Positions 59,315 through 64,000 of a stretch of DNA of 64,000 nucleotides are shown here, piece by piece. A program made the translations under genes and the position numbers. Location of the stretch: assembly GCF_019192735.1 (NCBI RefSeq), contig NZ_JAHTKP010000015.1, forward strand, positions 103,539-167,538, written 5' to 3'. Source of the DNA: Kitasatospora aureofaciens. Lineage in GTDB: Bacteria; Actinomycetota; Actinomycetes; Streptomycetales; Streptomycetaceae. The notes below the pieces were generated by a model that worked only from the letters and a program-made list of their open reading frames with translations, was not told the origin of the DNA and ran no database searches. Positions within the stretch are counted from its first letter, which is position 1, and each line of letters opens with the position of its first letter.

Positions 59315-60375
59315 GGTCTAGCTGCTCCTGTCGCTGTCGTGGTCTTGGCAGATCGGCCCGGCCCCCGCGGTGCGGGGCTCGGACTGCCGCCGGTAGCGGA
59401 CGGTGAAACGGACGCGCTCGGGCTCTCGGAGGTTCCGCCCGACGGGGTCGCCGAGGGCGTGGCCGACGGGGTCGCCGTCGGCGAGGGCTCGGGCGTCACC
59501 GGCTGCGCGGTCCGCAGCGTCACCCCCACCGCCGCCGGCAGCGTCAGCTTCTTCTGCGCGGAGAGCGTCGACTTGATGCCGTACTTCTCCTGGAGCAGCC
59601 GCAGATACTCCCCGGCCATGTCCTTCTCGAAGGCGGTGAGGAGCTTCGGCCCATCCCCAATCGCCTGGATGGTGTACGGCGGGACGAGCGGCCGGTTGTC
59701 CACCAGCACCGCCTCACCCGCGGCCCGGATTGCCGACAGCGCGGTCAGCCGCTGCCCGTTGATCGAGACGGCCTCCGCGCCGTTCCCCCAGAGTCCGTTC
59801 ACCACCAGCTGGAGGTCCCGGTCCCGCAGCCGGCCGCTGTTGGAGAAGCCCTGCCCGGCCCGCGGGTCGACGTTCCCCCCGCCGCCGGTCCCCGCGGCGT
59901 CCTCCAGGACGAGCTTGAGGCCCGGCCCGGTGACCTCCCCCAGGCCCACTGCGCCGGTCAGCCCGTCCGACCCGTCGTCGCCCGAGGCGAGCGCCTGCCG
60001 CTGCGTGTTGTCGACCTTCTCCCGCAGGTCCTGGACCTGCTGCTGGAGGTGGTCGGCCGAGCCGTTGCTGTCGTTGATCCGGTGGATCAGCGCGTCCCGC
60101 TCCTGGGCGAGCGTCGGCTCCGCCTTGTGCGCGTTCACCGCGCCGACCGTCACCACGGCCCCCACCAGGGCCAGCCCGGCGCCCAGCGTGAGCAGGCCCT
60201 GGAGCGTCCCGGGTATCCGGCTGTCGCGACTATCGCCCCGCGCCGCGGCCGCCTCGGCGTAGCCCTCGTCCAGGCTGTGGTCCATCACGTTGGTCAGCAA
60301 GGACATCGAGGCGTCCGGACGGTTGTACCGTCCGTTCCTGGCACTCGGCGTCGGCGTCGCTGGCATGCGGACCAT
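59311..60375 (-). CDS. DUF881 membrane protein (first copy)
   Basis: 354 residues. One span (LLTLGAGLALVGAVVTVGAV), then a coiled coil (AQERDALIHRINDSNGSADHLQQQVQDLREKVDNTQRQAL) and the DUF881 domain (VTGPGLKLVLEDAAGTGGGG, LQLVVNGLWGNGAEAVSINGQRLTALSAIRAAGEAVLVDNRPLVPPYTIQAIGD). A Pro/Ser/Thr-rich tail follows (TPEPSPTATPSATPSATPSGG). First gene of the DUF881-sbp-DUF881 set. ATG 60375 follows GGGACG; ATG 60366 also fits. Likely external to the membrane. Confidence 0.88.
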   Translation of the reverse strand: MVRMPATPTPSARNGRYNRPDASMSLLTNVMDHSLDEGYAEAAAARGDSRDSRIPGTLQGLLTLGAGLALVGAVVTVGAVNAHKAEPTLAQERDALIHRINDSNGSADHLQQQVQDLREKVDNTQRQALASGDDGSDGLTGAVGLGEVTGPGLKLVLEDAAGTGGGGNVDPRAGQGFSNSGRLRDRDLQLVVNGLWGNGAEAVSINGQRLTALSAIRAAGEAVLVDNRPLVPPYTIQAIGDGPKLLTAFEKDMAGEYLRLLQEKYGIKSTLSAQKKLTLPAAVGVTLRTAQPVTPEPSPTATPSATPSATPSGGTSESPSASVSPSATGGSPSPAPRGPGRSAKTTTATGAARP

Positions 60376-60522
60376 CGTCCCATGTCACCGAACGGCCCCG
60401 TGCACGCCCCCTGAGCTGCACACACGACAGAACGCAGCAGATCCTGCCGAACAGCGTGAAAACGGACAGCGGGGGCGTGCGAACCATGCCGCACGCCCCC
60501 GCTGCCGTCGCTACCGCGCCAC

Positions 60523-63018
60523 CTACCTCCCGGCGCCGTCGACCACCGCCGCCCAGTCGTCCAGCAACGCCTCGGTCGCCTCGTCGTCCGGGCCCTCCGC
60601 CCACAGGTGGGTGATCGCCTCGGCCGGGTCCGGCAGGACCAGCGTCCAGCGCCCGTCCGCCTCGACGACCCGCACGCCGTCCGTGGTGTCCAGCCTCCGG
60701 CTGCCGGCCGCCTCGACCACCGAGCGCATCACCATGCCCTTGGCCGCCCACGGCGTCGCGATGTCCCGCCGCCGGATGTGCGCCTGCGGGATGCGCGCGT
60801 CGATCTGGCTCAGGGTGAGCTGCGTCCGCGCCACCAGGCCGACCAGCCGGACGAAGGCCGCGGCCCCGTCCAGCACCCCGCTGAACTCGGGCACGACGAA
60901 CCCGCCGCGCCCGTCCCCGCCGAACACCGTGCCCTCGGCCGAAGCCGCCTTCGCGAGGTCGTCCGGCGTCGTCGTGGTCCAGATGACCTGGGTACCGTGG
61001 TACGCGGCCACCTGCTCGGCGATCCGGGTCGTGGTCACCGGCAGCGCCACCTGCCCGCTGCGCCGCTCGGCCGCGACCAGGTCCAGCAGCACCAGCAGCG
61101 CCCGGTCGTCGTCGATCACCCGGCCCAGTTCGTCGACGAACGCGACCCGCTCGCCGACCGGGTCGAAACGGACGCCGAAGGCCGCCCGGGACGACGCCAC
61201 CAGCTCGCCGAGCCTGGCCAGCCCGGCCCGCCGCTCCTCCGCGTCCTCCGTCGGCCGCGCCTCGTCCAGCCCGCTGGAGACGGTCAGCGCCTCCACCCCG
61301 AGCCGCCCGAGGATGCTCGGCAGGACGAGCCCCGCGCTCCCGTGCGCGGTGTCCACGACCACCTTCAGCCCGGCCTCGCGGACCCCGGTGGTGTCGACGG
61401 TCCGCAGCAGGTTGCCCGCGTAGGAGTCGAAGACGCTGGACGGGAAGGTCAGGTCCCCGATCTCGCCGGGGAAGGCCCGCCGGTACTCCTGGCGCGCGTA
61501 CACGCGGTCCAGCTTGCGCTGCCCGGCCTGCGAGAGGTCGGCCCCGCGCTCGTCGAAGAAGAGGATGTCCAGCGAGTCCGGCACCCCTGGCGTGGTGCGC
61601 AGGAAGATCCCGCCCGCACTCCCCCGCGCCGTGTGCTGCCGGGCCACCGGCATGGGCACGTTCTCCAGGTCGCGGACGTCGATCGCGGACGTCTGGAGCG
61701 CCGAGATCATCGCCCGTTTGAGCGCACGCGCACCACGCGAGTGATCACGCGCAATAGTGACGGTCGCCCCCTTCTTCAGCGTCGTCGCGTACGCGCCGGC
61801 CAGCCGGACGGCCAGCTCCGGGGTGATCTCGACGTTCAGGATGCCGGACACCCCGCGGACGCCGAACAGGTGCTCCTGGCCGCGGGACTCCCAGATCACC
61901 GAGGTGTTGACGACCGCGCCGGCCTCGATGGTCTTGAACGGGTAGACCCGGACGTTGGCCGCGATGATCGACTCCTCGCCGATCAGGCACTCGTCCCCGA
62001 TCACTGCGCCGTCCTCGATCCGCGCGGCCCGCATCACGTCGGTGTTCTTGCCCACCACACAGCCGCGCAGGTTGCTCTGCGGGCCGATGTAGACGTTGTC
62101 GTGGACCACCGCCTTGTGCAGGAAGGCCCCACGCTTGACCACTACGTTGCTGCCGAGCACGGTGTGCTCACGGATCTCGACGCCGGCCTCGACCTTGGCG
62201 TAGTCCCCGATGTACAGCGGCCCGCGCAACACCGACTCCGGGTCCACCTCGGCGCCCTCGGCCACCCACACGCCCGGCGAGATCTCGAACCCGTCGATCT
62301 CGACGTCGACCTTGCCCTCCAGGACGTCCGCCTGGGCCTTGCCGTAGCTCTCGTGGGTGCCCACGTCCTCCCAGTAGCCCTCGGCGACGTAGCCGTAGAC
62401 CCGCTTGCCCTCCTTCAACAACTGCGGGAACACGTCGCTCGACCAGTCGACGGACTCTCCCGCGGCGACGTAGTCGAAGACCTCGGGCTCCATCACGTAG
62501 ATACCGGTGTTCACCGTGTCCGAGAAGACCTGCCCCCAGGTCGGCTTCTCCAGGAAGCGCTCGACCCGCCCGTCGTCATCGGTGATCGTGATCCCGAACT
62601 CCAGCGGATTCGGCACCCTGGTGAGGCAGACGGTGACCAGTGCGTTCTTACTGCGGTGAAACTCGATCAATTCCGAGAGATTGAAGTCGGTCAGCGCGTC
62701 ACCGGAGATCACCAGAAAGGAATCGTCCCTCAACGCGTCCTCGGCGTTCTTGACACTCCCCGCAGTGCCGAGTGGCGTCTCCTCGTGGGCATAGGTGAGA
62801 TGCATGCCCAGGTCCTCGCCGTCACCGAAGTAGTTCTTGACCAGTGACGCCAGGAACTGGACGGTAACGACGGTGTCGGAGAGGCCGTGCCGCTTCAGCA
62901 GCCGTAGCACGTGCTCCATGATCGGCCTATTGGCCACCGGAAGCAGTGGCTTCGGCATGCTGGAGGTCATCGGGCGGAGTCGGGTGCCTTCGCCCCCTGC
63001 CATTACAACGGCTTTCAT
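60523..63018 (-). CDS. mannose-1-phosphate guanylyltransferase fused to a degenerate phosphomannomutase domain
   Basis: 831 residues. Nucleotidyltransferase domain (1-230): AVVMAGGEGTRLRPMTSSMPKPLLPVANRP, ISGDALTDFNLSE and YVAEGYWEDVGTHESYGKAQ. Left-handed beta-helix (240-370) with hexapeptides (GDYAKVEAGVEIREHTVLGSNVVVKRGAFLHKAV). C-terminal phosphohexomutase-like domain, where the usual TASHNP serine loop is replaced by ARGSAGG and the DGDGDR metal loop reads FDPVGERV. It makes GDP-mannose or a related sugar nucleotide. The mutase part is probably inactive or regulatory. Upstream of DUF881 genes and downstream of a phosphatidyltransferase gene. Confidence 0.92.
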   Translation of the reverse strand: MKAVVMAGGEGTRLRPMTSSMPKPLLPVANRPIMEHVLRLLKRHGLSDTVVTVQFLASLVKNYFGDGEDLGMHLTYAHEETPLGTAGSVKNAEDALRDDSFLVISGDALTDFNLSELIEFHRSKNALVTVCLTRVPNPLEFGITITDDDGRVERFLEKPTWGQVFSDTVNTGIYVMEPEVFDYVAAGESVDWSSDVFPQLLKEGKRVYGYVAEGYWEDVGTHESYGKAQADVLEGKVDVEIDGFEISPGVWVAEGAEVDPESVLRGPLYIGDYAKVEAGVEIREHTVLGSNVVVKRGAFLHKAVVHDNVYIGPQSNLRGCVVGKNTDVMRAARIEDGAVIGDECLIGEESIIAANVRVYPFKTIEAGAVVNTSVIWESRGQEHLFGVRGVSGILNVEITPELAVRLAGAYATTLKKGATVTIARDHSRGARALKRAMISALQTSAIDVRDLENVPMPVARQHTARGSAGGIFLRTTPGVPDSLDILFFDERGADLSQAGQRKLDRVYARQEYRRAFPGEIGDLTFPSSVFDSYAGNLLRTVDTTGVREAGLKVVVDTAHGSAGLVLPSILGRLGVEALTVSSGLDEARPTEDAEERRAGLARLGELVASSRAAFGVRFDPVGERVAFVDELGRVIDDDRALLVLLDLVAAERRSGQVALPVTTTRIAEQVAAYHGTQVIWTTTTPDDLAKAASAEGTVFGGDGRGGFVVPEFSGVLDGAAAFVRLVGLVARTQLTLSQIDARIPQAHIRRRDIATPWAAKGMVMRSVVEAAGSRRLDTTDGVRVVEADGRWTLVLPDPAEAITHLWAEGPDDEATEALLDDWAAVVDGAGR

Positions 63019-63157
63019 TACGGGTGCGTCCTCCTTCGCGGTGGTGGACCTGCAGGTCCATCAAACCGTTCCAGGGGGATCTCTACCCGGAAGGTATCGT
63101 CCGACTCACCGAGGCACCGTGGGACTTCTCTCAGATCACGTCTCGGAGTGTGGACGT

Positions 63158-63778
63158 TCAGACAGTGGACGCGGACCCCGTCGAGCTCGCCCGGACGATC
63201 TGCCGCGCCTGAACCGCGTAAAGAATAGCGGCCCACCAGTACAGCGTGGTCCCCCACCAGATGAAGGCCCAGCTCACCACCTCGGCCGGCCGCGAGATCC
63301 AGCTGTGCCCGCTGCCGAGCAGGAGAAGCGGAAACGCGTACATCAGATTGAAGGTCGCGGCCTTGCCCAGAAAACTCACCTGCAACGGCCCATAACCGTG
63401 CCGGTTCAGAATGGGCAGCAGCGCGGCGATAAACACCTCACGGGCCAACAGAATCGCGGTGACCCACAGGGGCAGAATCTCACGCCACGTCAACCCGACC
63501 AGCGTGGACAGCACATAGAGGCGGTCGGCCAGCGGATCGAGCAGCTGCCCCACCCGGCTGATCTGCCCCCAGCGCCGGGCGAGCTTTCCGTCCAGGTAGT
63601 CGCTGACCCCGCTCAACGCCAGAATCAGCAGCGCCCAACCGTCGTTGTTGGGCCCGTCGAACACCGGCCAGAGAATCAGCCAGAGAAACAGCGGAACGCC
63701 CACCAGCCGGCCCATGCTCAGCAGGTTGGGGATGGTGAGGACGCGATCGGTCTGGACCCGCGTCTCCTGGACCTCCAC
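63158..63778 (-). CDS. CDP-alcohol phosphatidyltransferase
   Basis: 206 residues, six spans. Signature VSDYLDGKLARRWGQISRVGQLLDPLADRL is D-x2-D-G-x2-A-R-x8-G-x3-D-x3-D, the metal and catalytic motif. The family makes phosphatidylglycerol-phosphate, cardiolipin or phosphatidylinositol-phosphate; the position next to DUF881 resembles mycobacterial pgsA2 (Rv1822). The GTG at 63778 is chosen for its AGGAGG eight bases upstream; a TTG at 63808 is weaker. A 139-base gap separates it from the guanylyltransferase gene. Confidence 0.9.
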   Translation of the reverse strand: MEVQETRVQTDRVLTIPNLLSMGRLVGVPLFLWLILWPVFDGPNNDGWALLILALSGVSDYLDGKLARRWGQISRVGQLLDPLADRLYVLSTLVGLTWREILPLWVTAILLAREVFIAALLPILNRHGYGPLQVSFLGKAATFNLMYAFPLLLLGSGHSWISRPAEVVSWAFIWWGTTLYWWAAILYAVQARQIVRASSTGSASTV

Positions 63779-63831
63779 CCGGGGGCCTCCTGTCCCGTGT
63801 GACGACAATGCACATTGACCTTACAACAGAA

Positions 63832-63863
63832 AAGCCCCCGCACGGTTCACCCGGCGGGGGCTT
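63832..63863 (-). terminator. rRNA operon terminator
   Basis: Stem AAGCCCCCGC with its complement (12-base loop); on the minus strand it is followed by TTTTCTGTTGT, a T-rich tail. It lies 14 bases beyond the 5S rRNA end. Confidence 0.85.
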
Positions 63864-63876
63864 CTCTCGAAGAATT

Positions 63877-63995
63877 GTTCGGCGGCGTCCTACTCTCCCA
63901 CAGGGTCCCCCCTGCAGTACCATCGGCGCTGTGAGGCTTAGCTTCCGGGTTCGGAATGTAACCGGGCGTTTCCCTCACGCTATGACCACCGAAAC
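63877..63995 (-). rRNA. rrf: 5S ribosomal RNA
   Basis: 119 bases on the minus strand starting GTTTCGGTGGTCATAGCGTG, with the conserved ACATTCCGAACCCGGAAGCT loop and the 3' end GGACGCCGCCGAAC pairing with the 5' end. Sequence and length match streptomycete 5S rRNA. The rest of the operon (23S, 16S) must lie beyond the right edge. Confidence 0.97.
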
Positions 63996-64000
63996 ACTAT

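Noticed and set aside
60607..62847. 746-residue plus-strand frame
   Set aside because: Antisense to the guanylyltransferase fusion.
63779..63808. TTG start of the CDP-alcohol phosphatidyltransferase
   Set aside because: An AGGAGG eight bases before GTG 63778 favours the shorter form.

Overview
The window is high-GC actinobacterial DNA of Streptomycetaceae type (Streptomyces or Kitasatospora; the genus cannot be settled from sequence alone). Evidence: strong third-position GC bias, many GTG starts, ATGA/GTGA overlaps, a typical streptomycete 5S rRNA at the right edge, DUF5999 and PRC/DUF2382 proteins, a c-di-AMP (ydaO) leader before a LysM/M23 endopeptidase gene, and the garA-ftsR-DUF151-MerR block seen across actinobacteria. 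No prophage, IS element, CRISPR array, tRNA or biosynthetic cluster was seen.

Layout. 1-6 kb is a decaying accessory zone: the 3' end of a PNGase A-like gene, a frameshifted NarL-type response regulator, a permease remnant, an intact PLP decarboxylase, a truncated and frameshifted purple acid phosphatase fragment, and a histidine kinase now separated from any intact regulator. 6-11 kb holds an ABC-2 exporter divergent from a complete histidine kinase-response regulator pair that overlaps a FhuF-like Fe-S protein gene. 11-12.7 kb has an FCD-domain remnant and a YhgE/DUF3533-like membrane protein with a repeat-rich promoter. 12.8-20.7 kb is a divergent catabolic cluster: GH13 glucosidase, KDPG-aldolase-like enzyme, N-acyl-D-amino-acid-deacylase-like enzyme and type III PLP deaminase on the minus strand; KDG-kinase-like enzyme, IclR regulator and RidA on the plus strand. 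These enzymes can be ordered into a route from N-acetyl-D-glucosaminate to pyruvate and glyceraldehyde-3-phosphate; this is the most interesting proposal here.

20.7-45 kb is mixed housekeeping and accessory content: MFS exporters, a DUF2470 gene under a perfect iron box, the riboswitch-controlled endopeptidase, purB, a DUF3037-HipA-kinase pair, Lrp and MarR regulators, a type II NADH dehydrogenase-like protein, a GDSL hydrolase, a MocR regulator divergent from a PNPOx-like gene, a sugar porter, a dienelactone hydrolase, a HAD protein, a CPBP protease and a GCS2-family ligase.

45.7-64 kb is more conserved: gcvP behind a glycine riboswitch, a PRC/DUF2382 protein, an MFS exporter, dinB, a SanA-like protein, then the minus-strand series MerR, DUF151, FtsR-like MerR, GarA/OdhI, DUF881, small basic protein, DUF881, a fused mannose-1-phosphate guanylyltransferase, a CDP-alcohol phosphatidyltransferase, and the 5S rRNA with its terminator. 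gcvP and garA lie in one neighbourhood in mycobacteria as well, which fits a link between glycine cleavage and control of 2-oxoglutarate metabolism. Starts were chosen by ribosome binding site, overlap with the upstream gene and family alignment from memory; no database search was possible.
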